Notes: generated from the sequence alone by a model not told the origin. Numbered from the stretch's first letter, positions 26,393 through 35,429 are shown. The stretch is 64,000 nt of DNA from Ferribacterium limneticum (GCF_020510585.1 NZ_CP075190.1:616001-680000), one strand, 5' to 3'. Translations and numbers: made by a program.

Positions 26393-27808
26393 CTATTGCG
26401 CCTTATTCTGCATGATCTGAAGACCCTTGAGAAGATTCAGTGCCTGCTGGAACTGGTAGTCGCCCTTGGTGGCGTACTCCAGACGTTGCGGCATTTCGTC
26501 CTCGGCGTCTTCCTTCTTGTCCTTGCCGTTTTTGGCCGGCTTCGCTTGTCCCTTGGCTTCCGATTTCGCTGCTTCCTTGGCCGCTTCCTTTTCGCGGTCG
26601 TTGCTCAGGTGACGGTCGAGATCGGCTTCGCGTATGCGCATGCCCGGGCTGGCGCCGTTTGCACTTTCCTCAACGACGATATCCGGCGTGATGCCCTTGG
26701 CCTGAATCGAGCGGCCTTCCGGCGTGTAGTAGCGGGCCGTGGTCAACTTGATGGCGGTGTTGCCCGGTAGCGGCAGAACGGATTGCACCGAGCCTTTGCC
26801 GAAACTCTGGGTGCCGACGATTATGGCGCGCTTGTGATCCTGCAGGGCGCCGGCGACGATTTCCGAGGCCGAAGCCGAGCCACCGTTGACCAGCACGACC
26901 ATCGGAACTTTCTTGGCTTCGACAGGCATGGTCTTGAGTGGATCTTCCTTGCTGCCGCGCAGGTAATCCTGCGCCCGAGCCCTGAATTCCTGCTTGGCAT
27001 CGGCGGTGCGGCCATCGGTTGACACGACCTTGACATCGGGCGGCAGGAAAGCCGCTGAAACGCCGATGGCGCCGTTGAGCAGGCCGCCCGGGTCGTTGCG
27101 CAGGTCGAGCACCAGACCGTTCAGCTTGTTGCCATCCTTGTAGAGGGCGGAAACATGCTTGGCCAGTTCGGCGACGGTGTTTTCCTGGAACTGGGTGACG
27201 CGCACCCAGCCGTAGCCCGGTTCGACCAGCTTGGACTTGACGCTCTGCACCTTGATCACTTCGCGGATCAGGGTCAGCTCGATCGGCTTGGTTTCACCCT
27301 TGCGGATGATCGATAGCTTGATCGGCGTCTTCGGCTTGCCGCGCATTTTCTTGACGGCATCCGACAGGGTCAGACCCTTGACCGGGGTTTCATCAAGTTT
27401 GAAGATCAGGTCGCCGGCCTTGACGCCTGCGCGATAGGCCGGGGTGTCTTCGATCGGCGAAACGACCTTGACCAAGCCGTCTTCCATGCCGACTTCGATG
27501 CCCAGACCGCCGAATTCGCCCTGCGTGCCGACCTGCAGATCCTTGAAGGCATCTGCGTCGAGGTAGGTCGAGTGCGGGTCGAGGTTGGACAGCATGCCGG
27601 AAATGGCATTGGTGATCATCTTCTTGTCTTCGACCGGCTCGACGTAGCCCTGCTTGATGGCGCTGTACACCTCGGCAAAGGTGCGCAACTCATCGATAGG
27701 CAGGCCGGGTTTGACTTCCTTGTCGGCCATGGCCGGGAAGTTCAGGCTGATCAGTGCGCCGGCGACGAAGGCGCCAACAGTCAAGCTAATAGTTTTAGTT
27801 TTGCTCAT
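26393..27808 (-). CDS. ctpA: S41-family carboxy-terminal processing peptidase
   Basis: Periplasmic serine protease of about 471 residues. It begins with a hydrophobic signal/anchor (TISLTVGAFVAGALISL), then has a PDZ domain (DGLVKVVSPIEDTPAYRAGVKAGD, residues about 95-170) and a tail-specific protease core. The catalytic dyad is the Ser in NGGSASASEIVAGALQ and the Lys in GTQSFGKGSVQ. The C-terminus has a Lys/Glu/Ala-rich low-complexity stretch. The start at 27808 overlaps the envC stop (ATGA), so translation is probably coupled. Such proteases usually work with EnvC/NlpI-like proteins on murein hydrolase turnover. Confidence 0.95.
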   Translation of the reverse strand: MSKTKTISLTVGAFVAGALISLNFPAMADKEVKPGLPIDELRTFAEVYSAIKQGYVEPVEDKKMITNAISGMLSNLDPHSTYLDADAFKDLQVGTQGEFGGLGIEVGMEDGLVKVVSPIEDTPAYRAGVKAGDLIFKLDETPVKGLTLSDAVKKMRGKPKTPIKLSIIRKGETKPIELTLIREVIKVQSVKSKLVEPGYGWVRVTQFQENTVAELAKHVSALYKDGNKLNGLVLDLRNDPGGLLNGAIGVSAAFLPPDVKVVSTDGRTADAKQEFRARAQDYLRGSKEDPLKTMPVEAKKVPMVVLVNGGSASASEIVAGALQDHKRAIIVGTQSFGKGSVQSVLPLPGNTAIKLTTARYYTPEGRSIQAKGITPDIVVEESANGASPGMRIREADLDRHLSNDREKEAAKEAAKSEAKGQAKPAKNGKDKKEDAEDEMPQRLEYATKGDYQFQQALNLLKGLQIMQNKAQ

Positions 27809-29238
27809 TTCAAGCTGGCCCATTTCATCGGGTCGATCGGTTGCCCTTGGTGGCGGAGTTCAAAGTATAAACCGGATTCGGGATTGCCCCCGCTGTTACC
27901 CACAGTGGCTACCGTTTCTCCTCCCTTCACGGCCTGGCCGACCTGTTTGAGCAAGGCATCGTTGTTGCCGTAGATCGACAGGTAGGCGTCGCCGTGGTCA
28001 ACGATGAGCAGATTGCCGAAGCCGCGCATCCATTCCGAGAAGACGACGCGGCCGCCGGCAATGGCCTTGACCTCGCTGCCGGCGCCGGCCTTGATGAACA
28101 GGCCACGCCAGGTGCCGCCGCCATCGCGGGCCGAACCGAAACGGCCGGAGACGGCGCCGCGTACCGGCAGGCGCAGGCTGCCCCGCTGGCGGGCGAAATT
28201 GCCGTTGCTCGGGGCGGGATCGTAATGGTTTTCGGCTTCGATTGTTCTTGGGCGGGTGGGCTCCATGGCGGGAGTCGGGCGGGCGATTTCCCGCTCTTCT
28301 GTATGCGCCGGGCGCTTGTCCTTTTCCCGTTCCTTCTCCCTCTCTTTTTCCTTTTGTCTTGCCGCCGCCTGCCGTGCTTCGGCCAGACGTGCGGCTTCGG
28401 CGGCCTTGGCCGCCCGTGCCGCCTGGGCGGCGAGGATTTTTGACAGCCGATCGATCAGCTGGGTCATCCGTTTTTCGTTTTGCTGCAGGGTGCCGATTTC
28501 CTTGCGCTGGGCGCTGACTTTGCTGGCCAGCTGGGCGTACAGCGCCTGGCGCTCCTCGCGCTGCTTCTGCAAATCGGCATGGCGCTTTTTCTGCTCGGCT
28601 TCGACCTCGGCCAGTTCGGCGCTGCGTTCCTTGGCATCGGCCGCCAACGATTTCTTTTTGTCGAGCGTGGCGTTGATTTCGCCCATCAGTTCGGCGCGAG
28701 TCAGCGCGATGGCTGACAGATAGTGCAGGTCGCGCGCCATCTGGTTGGGATCGTCGCCGTTGAGCAGCAATTGCAGCGAGTCCGGCGTGCCACGCAGGTA
28801 TTGCTTGTAGATCAGTTTTTCCAGTTGGGCTTGTTGCTGGCCAAGCGTGACGCCAAGTTCCTGCGATTGTTGCTCGAGGTTTTTGAGCTTTTTTTCCAGT
28901 TGACCGCGGGAATCGTTCAACTCATGAAGTTCGCGTTGTAGCCGCGAAATCTGGCGGTCGGATTCGCGCAGGCGGTCGCCGGCATCGGCTTTGCTCTCTT
29001 CGCTGCTTGATAATTCCTTGCGCAGCCCTTCAATGCGGCTGCGCAATTCGCCCAGATCGGCCTGTTTTTCGGCGATATCGGGCGAGGCGACGACCTGGGT
29101 GGATTTTTTTTCGGCCGCAGTTCGCTTGGCAACGGCCGGCGCGGCGCTCAGGAAAACCGCGGCAATCAGTGCCACCGTCAGCCTTTTGCCGGTGGGCCGA
29201 GGGCTGCGCTGGCCGGGCCGGGTGTGTCCAAAGGTCAT
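27805..29238 (-). CDS. EnvC-like murein hydrolase activator with LytM (M23) domain
   Basis: Exported cell-division factor of about 477 residues. A basic N-terminus and signal peptide (LTVALIAAVFLSAAPAVA) precede a long coiled coil (residues about 45-260, heptads of Glu/Lys/Gln/Leu), an Ala/Arg/Glu-rich linker and a C-terminal M23 fold (GRFGSARDGGGTWRGLFIKAG to YFELRHQGQPIDP). Several catalytic zinc ligands of true M23 peptidases seem absent, as in EnvC, so it probably activates amidases. The open frame starts at 29292; ATG 29238 is chosen because the signal peptide follows it, though no clear Shine-Dalgarno exists. It leads the ctpA-moeB operon. Confidence 0.88.
   Translation of the reverse strand: MTFGHTRPGQRSPRPTGKRLTVALIAAVFLSAAPAVAKRTAAEKKSTQVVASPDIAEKQADLGELRSRIEGLRKELSSSEESKADAGDRLRESDRQISRLQRELHELNDSRGQLEKKLKNLEQQSQELGVTLGQQQAQLEKLIYKQYLRGTPDSLQLLLNGDDPNQMARDLHYLSAIALTRAELMGEINATLDKKKSLAADAKERSAELAEVEAEQKKRHADLQKQREERQALYAQLASKVSAQRKEIGTLQQNEKRMTQLIDRLSKILAAQAARAAKAAEAARLAEARQAAARQKEKEREKEREKDKRPAHTEEREIARPTPAMEPTRPRTIEAENHYDPAPSNGNFARQRGSLRLPVRGAVSGRFGSARDGGGTWRGLFIKAGAGSEVKAIAGGRVVFSEWMRGFGNLLIVDHGDAYLSIYGNNDALLKQVGQAVKGGETVATVGNSGGNPESGLYFELRHQGQPIDPMKWASLK
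28889..28912 (+). repeat. dispersed repeat copy G, inside the envC-like gene
   Basis: TTTTTCCAGTTGACCGCGGG with flanking TTTTTGAGC upstream; two changes from the core. In the envC frame it encodes SRGQLEKK within the coiled coil, a different frame from copies A and M. Confidence 0.7.
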
Positions 29239-29313
29239 CGCGGAGTGATTTCGATTAAGCGAAACGTAAAACGCTATTTTATAATGCGCCATTCACCGAA
29301 ACGAGGTTTTATC

Positions 29314-29631
29314 TTGGAAACGCCAACCTTCAGTTTGATCGACAAGCAGGAGCACATCGAGCTGGCCGCCCGTGCGCTGAAATCCATCGCCCACCCGCTG
29401 CGCCTGAAAATCCTTTGCGTGCTTGGCGAGCAGGAGGCGTGTGTGCAGGATATCGTTGAGGCGGTGGGCACCTCGCAGAGCAATATTTCCCAGCATCTGG
29501 CCATTCTGCGCGAAAAAGGTGTGCTGGTTACCCGCAAGGACGCCAATCGCGTCTTCTACCGGGTTGGCGATCAGCGCACACTGCAACTGGTCAGCATGAT
29601 GCGTGAAGTTTTTTGTGGGACGGAGGCTTAA
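29314..29631 (+). CDS. ArsR-family regulator, possibly persulfide-sensing
   Basis: Winged-helix repressor of about 105 residues (IAHPLRLKILCVLGEQ, TSQSNISQHLAILREKGVL, RVFYRVGD). Counting from the TTG start, cysteines fall at positions 35, 43 and 101; a pair in the second helix and near the C-terminus recalls BigR/SqrR persulfide sensors, which fits its place before a rhodanese and a glutaredoxin. That role is inference. TTG 29314 is chosen because ACGAGG precedes it by 8 bp; ATG 29284 overlaps a TATAAT box (29280-29285) that is probably its promoter -10 and is therefore less likely. Confidence 0.85.
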   Translation: METPTFSLIDKQEHIELAARALKSIAHPLRLKILCVLGEQEACVQDIVEAVGTSQSNISQHLAILREKGVLVTRKDANRVFYRVGDQRTLQLVSMMREVFCGTEA

Positions 29632-30060
29632 GTGATACCGATGGAATTTATCAACCAGAATATTCTGCTGGTTTCGCTGGTCGCGGTCAGTGGCCTTTCC
29701 CTGCTCTGGCCGATGGTGATGCGCCCCTCGGGCAACAGCGTCGGGCCGGCTGAGGCAACTCAGCTGATCAACCGTGAAGATGCGCACATCCTCGATGTCC
29801 GTGAAGCTGCAGAGTACGCTGCCGGGCATTTGCCGGAAGCGAAGAATATTCCGACCAGTGTGCTGGCCGGGCGTATTGGCGAACTGGACAAGTTCAAGGA
29901 CAAGCCGATTATCGTCTGCTGCGCCTCGGGCATGCGCTCGAACAAGGCTTGTGGCGAACTCAAGAAGCAGGGCTTCGAGAAACTTTACAACCTGACTGGT
30001 GGCGTTGATGCCTGGGTGGGGGCCGGCTATCCGATCAAAAAGGGCGCCAAGAGCAAATGA
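29632..30060 (+). CDS. membrane-anchored rhodanese-like protein
   Basis: Single-domain sulfurtransferase of 142 residues with an N-terminal membrane anchor (ILLVSLVAVSGLSLLWPMVM) and a rhodanese domain from about residue 40 (DAHILDVREAAEYAAGHLPEAKNIP). The active-site loop VCCASGMRSNKAC carries the persulfide cysteine. GGAGG lies 5 bp before the GTG at 29632, making that the better start than ATG 29641. It directly follows the ArsR gene and overlaps grxC by 4 bp, so the three form one unit for sulfur transfer and thiol redox. Confidence 0.93.
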   Translation: MIPMEFINQNILLVSLVAVSGLSLLWPMVMRPSGNSVGPAEATQLINREDAHILDVREAAEYAAGHLPEAKNIPTSVLAGRIGELDKFKDKPIIVCCASGMRSNKACGELKKQGFEKLYNLTGGVDAWVGAGYPIKKGAKSK

Positions 30061-30317
30061 GCGCCCATGTCCTGATGTATACGACGGCAGTCTGCCCTTA
30101 TTGCACGCGCGCCAAGCAATTGCTCAAGGCGCGCGGCGTGGAGCAGATCGAGGAAGTTCGCGTCGACCTCGATCCGGACCGCCGCGATGAAATGATGCAG
30201 AAAACTCAGCGGCGTACAGTGCCGCAAATCTTCATCGGCGAAACCCACGTGGGTGGCTGTGACGATCTCTATGCCCTCGATGCCTCCGGCCAGTTGAAGC
30301 CGTTGCTCGAAGGCTAA
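30057..30317 (+). CDS. grxC: glutaredoxin 3
   Basis: Small dithiol oxidoreductase of 86 residues that reduces disulfides and mixed disulfides using glutathione. The CPYC active site lies at residues 13-16 (TTAVCPYCTRAKQLL); the glutathione-binding RRTVPQIFIGETHVGGCDDL segment with cis-Pro is intact. It overlaps the rhodanese gene by four bases (ATGA) and precedes secB by 31 bp, the order often seen in betaproteobacteria. Confidence 0.96.
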   Translation: MSAHVLMYTTAVCPYCTRAKQLLKARGVEQIEEVRVDLDPDRRDEMMQKTQRRTVPQIFIGETHVGGCDDLYALDASGQLKPLLEG

Positions 30318-30348
30318 ACCGAACCGATTTAACTTCTGAAAGAAAACC

Positions 30349-30813
30349 ATGGAACAAAACGCTCAGCCCGTCTTCGGTATTGAAAAACTCTACGTCAAGG
30401 ATCTGTCGGTTGAAGTGCCGAATGCGCCGGAAATCTTCCTTGAGCGTGAAGCCCCGCAAGTCGAGATCCAGCTCAATACCGGTGGCCGGACCGTTGGCGA
30501 CAGCGTCTACGAAGTCGTGCTGACCGTGACGGTTACCGCCAAGATGGGCGACAAGACTGTTTTCCTGGTTGAGGTCGGCCAGGCCGGTATCTTCCGCATC
30601 CAGAACGTGCCGGAAGACCAGATCGAGCCGCTGATCGCCGTCGCTTGCCCGAACATTCTCTTCCCCTATGCCCGCGAAGCAGTTTCCGACTCGGTCAGCC
30701 GCGCCGGCTTCCAGCCCATCGTGCTGCAACCAGTCAACTTTGAAGGCATGTACATGCAGCGCCTGCAGCAGCAGGAGCAGTCCGGCGCGCCGACCGAAGT
30801 GTCGATCCAGTAA
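30349..30813 (+). CDS. secB: protein-export chaperone SecB
   Basis: Tetrameric cytoplasmic chaperone of 154 residues that keeps preproteins unfolded and delivers them to SecA. Family landmarks are FGIEKLYVKDLSVEVPNAPEIF at the N-terminus, VEVGQAGIFRIQNVP and LFPYAREAVSDSVSRAGF leading into QPVNFEGMYMQR. It lies in the rhodanese-grxC-secB-SH3-gpsA series and is 10 bp from the next gene. Confidence 0.98.
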   Translation: MEQNAQPVFGIEKLYVKDLSVEVPNAPEIFLEREAPQVEIQLNTGGRTVGDSVYEVVLTVTVTAKMGDKTVFLVEVGQAGIFRIQNVPEDQIEPLIAVACPNILFPYAREAVSDSVSRAGFQPIVLQPVNFEGMYMQRLQQQEQSGAPTEVSIQ

Positions 30814-30823
30814 GGTGATTGCC

Positions 30824-31264
30824 ATGTGGCGTCGTGCGCTTGTCGCCCTGTCGCTGATCAGCGCTGCCGGAGCAGCGCTGGCTATCGACTACCGCTCGGT
30901 CAGTGTGCCGGCGGCCATCCTGTTCGATGCGCCGTCGCTGCAGGGCAAGAAGCTCTACCTGATCAAGGCGCAGACGCCGGTCGAGGTTGTCGTCAAGCTC
31001 GAAGGTTGGTTCAAGGTGCGCGATGCCGAAGGGACGCTGGCCTGGCTGGAGTCGCGCAATCTGGTGGATAAACGGACGCTCGTCGTGACCGCACCAAAAG
31101 CCGAAATTCGCCAGTCGGACAAGCCGGAATCGGCTGTCCTGGCCGAGCTGGACAAATGGGTGGCTGTTGAATTCATCGAACCCGCTTCACCGGGCTGGGC
31201 CAAGGTGCGTCATCGCGATGGGGCGACCGGCTACATTCGTTCGACGCAGGTCTGGGGCCTATGA
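30824..31264 (+). CDS. exported SH3-domain protein
   Basis: Periplasmic protein of 146 residues. A Sec signal peptide (RRALVALSLISAAGAALA, cleavage near residue 20) is followed by two bacterial SH3-like segments: SVPAAILFDAPSLQGKKLYLI..FKVRDAEGTLAWLESRNL and the second ending in WAKVRHRDGATGYIRSTQVWGL. Such domains usually bind peptidoglycan or metal-free peptides; the ligand is unknown. ATG 30824 is chosen because it directly starts the signal peptide. The stop overlaps gpsA by 4 bp. Confidence 0.9.
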   Translation: MWRRALVALSLISAAGAALAIDYRSVSVPAAILFDAPSLQGKKLYLIKAQTPVEVVVKLEGWFKVRDAEGTLAWLESRNLVDKRTLVVTAPKAEIRQSDKPESAVLAELDKWVAVEFIEPASPGWAKVRHRDGATGYIRSTQVWGL

Positions 31265-32250
31265 AAGTCACGCTGCTTGGCGCTGGTGCTTGGGGCACGG
31301 CGCTGTCGATTGCCTTTGCTGGCAAGCATGAGCTGACGCTGTGGTCGCGCGAAGAGGATGTCGCGGCTGACCTGAAGGCGACACGCGAAAACCATCGCTT
31401 TTTCCCCGGCTACAAGTTGCCGGACTCGGTCGCCGTGTCGACGGATTTCGAGGCAGCTGTCGCAGCGGCCGAGTTGCTCATCGTGGCAACGCCGATTGCC
31501 GGTCTGCGGCCGACCGTCGAACGGCTCAAGGCGATCGGCTGCAAGTTGCCGGTGTTGTGGGTGTGCAAGGGTTTCGAGGCGGGTAGCGGCAAGCTGCCGC
31601 ACCAGGTGGTAACCGAAGTGCTCGGCCAGCAGGCCTTGTGCGGCGCACTCTCCGGCCCCAGCTTTGCCGAGGAAGTGGCGGCCGGGCAGCCGACCGCCGT
31701 AGCGCTGGCCGGCAATGACCCGGCCTTCGCCCGCGAAGCGGCGCGCCAACTCCATACGGCGCGCCTGCGCATCTACGCCAACGATGATCTGGTTGGTGTT
31801 GAGGTCGGTGGTGCCGTCAAGAATGTGTTGGCCATCGCGACAGGCGTTTGCGATGGTCTTGGGCTGGGCCTGAATTCCCGGGCGGCGCTCATGACGCGCG
31901 GCCTGGCCGAAATTGCCCGGCTCGGTCTGGCCCTCGGTGCCGATCGGCAGACCTTCATGGGCCTGGCCGGCATGGGTGACCTGATCCTGACCTGTACCGG
32001 CGATCTGTCGCGCAACCGTCGCGTAGGTCTGGCGCTGGCCCAGAACAAATCCCTGCCGCAGATTCTCGAAGAACTCGGCCATGTCGCCGAAGGCGTATAT
32101 ACCGCCCGCGAAGTGGATCGTTTGTCGAGCCAGCTCGGCGTCGATATGCCGATCAGCGCTGCCGTGGCGGCCGTGCTGGATGGCCGGTTGAGTGCTGCGC
32201 AAGCCGTCGAGCAGTTGATGGCGCGCGACCCGAAAGAAGAGTTGGCTTAA
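31261..32250 (+). CDS. gpsA: glycerol-3-phosphate dehydrogenase [NAD(P)+]
   Basis: Reduces dihydroxyacetone phosphate to sn-glycerol-3-phosphate for phospholipid synthesis. The product is 329 residues. The Rossmann motif VTLLGAGAWGTALSIAF is at the N-terminus, with LSGPSFAEEVAAGQPTAV and VEVGGAVKNVLAIATGVCDGL carrying the catalytic Lys, and GLAGMGDLILTCTGDLSRNRR. It ends convergently with trmL, the two stop regions overlapping by four bases. Confidence 0.97.
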   Translation: MKVTLLGAGAWGTALSIAFAGKHELTLWSREEDVAADLKATRENHRFFPGYKLPDSVAVSTDFEAAVAAAELLIVATPIAGLRPTVERLKAIGCKLPVLWVCKGFEAGSGKLPHQVVTEVLGQQALCGALSGPSFAEEVAAGQPTAVALAGNDPAFAREAARQLHTARLRIYANDDLVGVEVGGAVKNVLAIATGVCDGLGLGLNSRAALMTRGLAEIARLGLALGADRQTFMGLAGMGDLILTCTGDLSRNRRVGLALAQNKSLPQILEELGHVAEGVYTAREVDRLSSQLGVDMPISAAVAAVLDGRLSAAQAVEQLMARDPKEELA

Positions 32251-32711
32251 CTTGAGCCGCTGAAGCCGGCCTGGCGCCAGGCTTCGAAAACGGTGACGGC
32301 GGCAGCGTTGGACAGGTTGAGGCTGCGCTGCCCGGCCTGCATCGGCAGGCGCAGTCGCTGTTGCGGTGGAAATTCGGCAAGCACTTCCGGCGGCAGTCCG
32401 CTGGTTTCGCGACCAAAGACAAACACATCGTTTTCCTGCAAGCCCGTATCGAACGGACTGCCGGTGCCCTTGGTCGTCATGGCAAACATGCGCCGGCCGG
32501 TGAGTGCCGCCTTGCAGGCAGTCCAGTCGGCGTGACGCACGACGCGGGCGTATTCGTGATAGTCCAGCCCGGCCCTCCGCAAACCCTTGTCGGTAATGTC
32601 AAAGCCGAGCGGTTCGACCAGATGCAGCTCGGCTCCGGTGTTGGCGCACAGGCGAATGATGTTGCCCGTGTTGGGCGGAATTTCGGGCTGGTAGAGAACG
32701 ACGGCAAACAC
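32247..32711 (-). CDS. trmL: tRNA (cytidine/uridine-34 2'-O)-methyltransferase TrmL
   Basis: SPOUT-class methyltransferase of about 154 residues that methylates the ribose of the wobble base in certain tRNA-Leu. Signatures are VLYQPEIPPNTGNIIRLCANTG at the N-terminus, VFGRETSGLPPEVL and the knot-forming RSLNLSNAAAVTVFEAWRQ. The frame is open further upstream, but the family starts with MFAVVLYQPE, which here corresponds to a GTG at 32711. It is convergent with gpsA and is followed upstream by comF on the same strand. Confidence 0.94.
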   Translation of the reverse strand: MFAVVLYQPEIPPNTGNIIRLCANTGAELHLVEPLGFDITDKGLRRAGLDYHEYARVVRHADWTACKAALTGRRMFAMTTKGTGSPFDTGLQENDVFVFGRETSGLPPEVLAEFPPQQRLRLPMQAGQRSLNLSNAAAVTVFEAWRQAGFSGSS

Positions 32712-32755
32712 GCGACAGCTTTCAAACGGTGAAGGGGGCGAATTAGAGCATGGAT

Positions 32756-33499
32756 TCAGTGCCGTAGCGCACGGGCGATGACGGCAACGGTGACCTCGGC
32801 GGCGCCATGCAGTTTGAGGACGCGGGCACACTCGTTGGCGGTGGCGCCGGTGGTCATCACATCGTCGATGAGCAGCAGGCGCTGGCCGGTGAAGTCGCGC
32901 CGGCATTCGAAGGCGCCACGGACGTTTTTGTGACGTTCCTTGTGTGGCATCGTGGCTTGGGGCGGCGTTACCCGCGTGCGCAGCACATTCCCACGGTCAA
33001 CCGGAATTTTTGCCCAAAATTGAAATGCCCTGGCGATCTCGGCGGACTGGTTGAAGCCTCTTTCCTGCAGGCGTTCGGGGTGCAGGGGCAGGGGGACGAT
33101 GCAGTCGAATACGTTGGCGCCGGCCAGTTCGGCCAGCTTTTGTCCGGCCCAGCCGGCCACCGCCAGTTGGTGCCCATACTTGAGTGCATGAACGATGCGG
33201 TCGGCCGGAAAATCGTAGCAAAAGAGGGCGATGGTCCGTGCGAAATGCGGTGTCTCGCGCAGGCAGGCGCCGCAACGTTCGCCGTGCGTCGTAGGGACGG
33301 CGCAGATCGGGCACAGAGCCTCGGGCAACACGGGAAGATCGTTGGTGCATGGCGGGCAGAGCAGGCTCCCCTGGCTGTCGGCGCCACAGAGCAGGCAGCT
33401 GCCCGGCAGGGTTGCGTCGAGGATTTTCCGACCAAGCCGTTTGAGCCCATCGGGCTGGGGTAAAATTGACAGCCAGCCGGAGTGTCCGTGATAATCCAT
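32756..33499 (-). CDS. comF: ComF-family phosphoribosyltransferase-like protein
   Basis: Product of about 247 residues with an N-terminal zinc region containing four CxxC-type pairs (CLLC, CPPC, CPIC, CGAC) and a C-terminal phosphoribosyltransferase domain with the PRPP loop LLLIDDVMTTGATANECARVL. ComF proteins are needed for natural transformation in several bacteria. ATG 33499 gives a normal N-terminus; its first codons overlap the promoter of divergent bioB. Repeat copy H encodes PVDRG in the middle of the gene. Confidence 0.92.
   Translation of the reverse strand: MDYHGHSGWLSILPQPDGLKRLGRKILDATLPGSCLLCGADSQGSLLCPPCTNDLPVLPEALCPICAVPTTHGERCGACLRETPHFARTIALFCYDFPADRIVHALKYGHQLAVAGWAGQKLAELAGANVFDCIVPLPLHPERLQERGFNQSAEIARAFQFWAKIPVDRGNVLRTRVTPPQATMPHKERHKNVRGAFECRRDFTGQRLLLIDDVMTTGATANECARVLKLHGAAEVTVAVIARALRH
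32988..33011 (-). repeat. dispersed repeat copy H, inside comF
   Basis: On the minus strand AAATTCCGGTTGACCGTGGG, preceded by ATTTCAATTTTGGGC, almost the same upstream part as in copy K. In the comF frame it encodes PVDRG, i.e. the motif strand is the sense strand here. Confidence 0.9.
33466..33495 (+). promoter_or_regulatory. sigma-70 promoter of bioB
   Basis: TTGACA at 33466-33471 and GATAAT at 33490-33495 with an 18-bp spacer, about 60 bp before bioB. The site lies partly within the first codons of divergent comF. Confidence 0.7.
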
Positions 33500-33555
33500 A
33501 ATTACCGATGCGCTTCGTATCTGATTTTTATAGCATTTTTCACGCAAGGCCTTTC

Positions 33556-34539
33556 ATGCAAGCTAGCTCCGTCGCCGCCGTTTCGTCTGTTTCCCAGTCT
33601 GCTCCCGCCCGTCTCTGGTCGGTTCCTGAAGTACTCGCGCTCTACGAGTTGCCGCTGATGGATTTGATCTGGCGTGCGCAAGGTGTGCACCGCGAAAATT
33701 TCGATCCGAATGCCATTCAACGCTCGACGCTGCTTTCGGTCAAGACCGGCGGCTGTTCCGAAGATTGCAGCTATTGCTCGCAGTCGGCCCGTTACGACAC
33801 CGACACCGAGCGCGAACGCCTGATGCCGCTCAACGAGGTAGTCGCCGCCGCCCAGGCCGCCAAGGCCAAGGGCGCTTCGCGCTTCTGCATGGGCGCCGCC
33901 TGGAAGGGACCGAAGGACAACGATCTCGACCGCGTGCTCGACATGGTCCGTGAAGTGAAGGCGCTCGGCATGCAGACCTGCGTGACGCTCGGCATGCTCA
34001 AGGACGGTCAGGCGGAAAAGCTCAAGGAAGCTGGCCTCGACTACTACAACCACAATCTTGATACCGACAAGGAGTTCTACGGTCAGGTCATCAAGACGCA
34101 CACCCAGGACGACCGCCTCGATACGCTAGAACAGGTTCGCGATGCCGGTATCAATGTCTGTTCGGGTGGCATCATCGGCATGGGCGAGTCGCGCAAGAAC
34201 CGCGCCGGTCTGCTTGTCCAACTGGCCAACCTGCCCAAGGCGCCGGAGTCCGTGCCAATCAATAACCTCGTGCCAATTCCCGGTACCCCGCTGGCCGACA
34301 AGGACCGCCTCGACCCGTTCGAGTTCGTGCGCACCATCGCTGCCGCCCGCATCATGATGCCGACCTCGTGGGTTCGCCTGTCGGCTGGTCGTCAGGAAAT
34401 GAGCGACGAATTGCAGGCCCTGTGCTTCCTGGCTGGCGCCAATTCGATGTTCTATGGCGATTTTCTGCTGACCACCGGCAATCCCGATATCGAACGCGAC
34501 GACGCACTGTTTGCCCGTCTCGGCGTCAAGGCAATTTGA
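33556..34539 (+). CDS. bioB: biotin synthase
   Basis: Radical SAM enzyme of about 327 residues that inserts sulfur into dethiobiotin, the last biotin step. The radical SAM cysteines are in [18 protein letters not shown], and the second cluster region includes [11 protein letters not shown] and [16 protein letters not shown] [16 protein letters not shown] 33556 is preferred over 33508, which would place the start close to the promoter. It overlaps bioC by a TTGA junction, so bioBC form an operon. Confidence 0.97.
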   Translation: MQASSVAAVSSVSQSAPARLWSVPEVLALYELPLMDLIWRAQGVHRENFDPNAIQRSTLLSVKTGGCSEDCSYCSQSARYDTDTERERLMPLNEVVAAAQAAKAKGASRFCMGAAWKGPKDNDLDRVLDMVREVKALGMQTCVTLGMLKDGQAEKLKEAGLDYYNHNLDTDKEFYGQVIKTHTQDDRLDTLEQVRDAGINVCSGGIIGMGESRKNRAGLLVQLANLPKAPESVPINNLVPIPGTPLADKDRLDPFEFVRTIAAARIMMPTSWVRLSAGRQEMSDELQALCFLAGANSMFYGDFLLTTGNPDIERDDALFARLGVKAI

Positions 34540-35429
34540 GCCCACCCAGCCCGCATTCAGGTTTCGTCGACCGGCAACACGTCGGTCGACGCTTTGCCAG
34601 AGTCGCCGCGACGTATGGCGAAGGCGATTTTTTCGCCCGCGAAGTCGATCGCCGGATGCAGGAGCGGCTTGATTTCGTCAAGGTCGAACCGAAGCGGATT
34701 CTCGACCTCGGTTGCAGTCGTGGCGGGAGCTTTCCCGGCTTGTCCGCCCGCTATCCCGAGGCTGAACTGATCGGTCTGGACGTCGCGCCGGCCATGCTCT
34801 CGGCGGGCCGTGTTCCGCGCGCCGGCTGGCAGCGTTGGCTGGGCATTGGCAAGAATTCCGAGCCGCTTCGCCTCGCTGCCGATGCGGCCAATTTACCCCT
34901 GAAATCCCGGTCGACCGCAATAGTCTGGTCCAATCTGCTGCTGCACTGGCTGGACGATCCCATCCCGGCACTGGCCGAGGCGCATCGCGTGCTCGAAGTC
35001 GGAGGCCTGCTGATGTTCTCGACGCTCGGCCCGGATACGCTCAAGGAACTGCGCTCTGCTTTCGCCGATGGCTACGCTCACACCCAGCGTTTCGCCGACA
35101 TGCACGATCTTGGTGACATGCTGGTCGGCTGCGGTTTTGCTGATCCTGTCATGGACATGGAAGTCATCACGCTGACCTACGACGATGTGGACGCCATGTT
35201 CGCCGAATTGCGTGCCGCCGGCTCGTCGTGCTCCATGAAGGCCCGGCGCCACGGGATGACCGGCCGGAAATCCTGGGAACGCGCCAAGGCGGCCTACGAA
35301 GCCATGCGCAAGGACGGCCGGCTGCCGGCGACCTTCGAAGTCATCTACGGCCACGCCTGGAAGGCAGAGCCGAAGAAAACACCGGATGGCCGTGCCATTG
35401 TCCGCTTCGACCTGCCGCGCAAGGGCTGA
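34536..35429 (+). CDS. bioC: malonyl-ACP O-methyltransferase BioC
   Basis: SAM-dependent methyltransferase of about 297 residues that methylates malonyl-ACP to disguise it as a substrate for pimelate-chain elongation in biotin synthesis. Visible features are the family N-terminus [21 protein letters not shown], the SAM loop [20 protein letters not shown] and [26 protein letters not shown]. The frame is open back to 34368 inside bioB; the best start is a TTG at 34536 overlapping the bioB stop, giving tight translational coupling. A hairpin spans its stop codon. Confidence 0.93.
   Translation: MSPPSPHSGFVDRQHVGRRFARVAATYGEGDFFAREVDRRMQERLDFVKVEPKRILDLGCSRGGSFPGLSARYPEAELIGLDVAPAMLSAGRVPRAGWQRWLGIGKNSEPLRLAADAANLPLKSRSTAIVWSNLLLHWLDDPIPALAEAHRVLEVGGLLMFSTLGPDTLKELRSAFADGYAHTQRFADMHDLGDMLVGCGFADPVMDMEVITLTYDDVDAMFAELRAAGSSCSMKARRHGMTGRKSWERAKAAYEAMRKDGRLPATFEVIYGHAWKAEPKKTPDGRAIVRFDLPRKG

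Noticed and set aside
34885..34912. CCCGGTCGACCGCAA in bioC as a repeat copy
   Set aside because: Upstream AATTTACC and ending GACCGCAA fit poorly. It may be a decayed copy, but is not scored as one.
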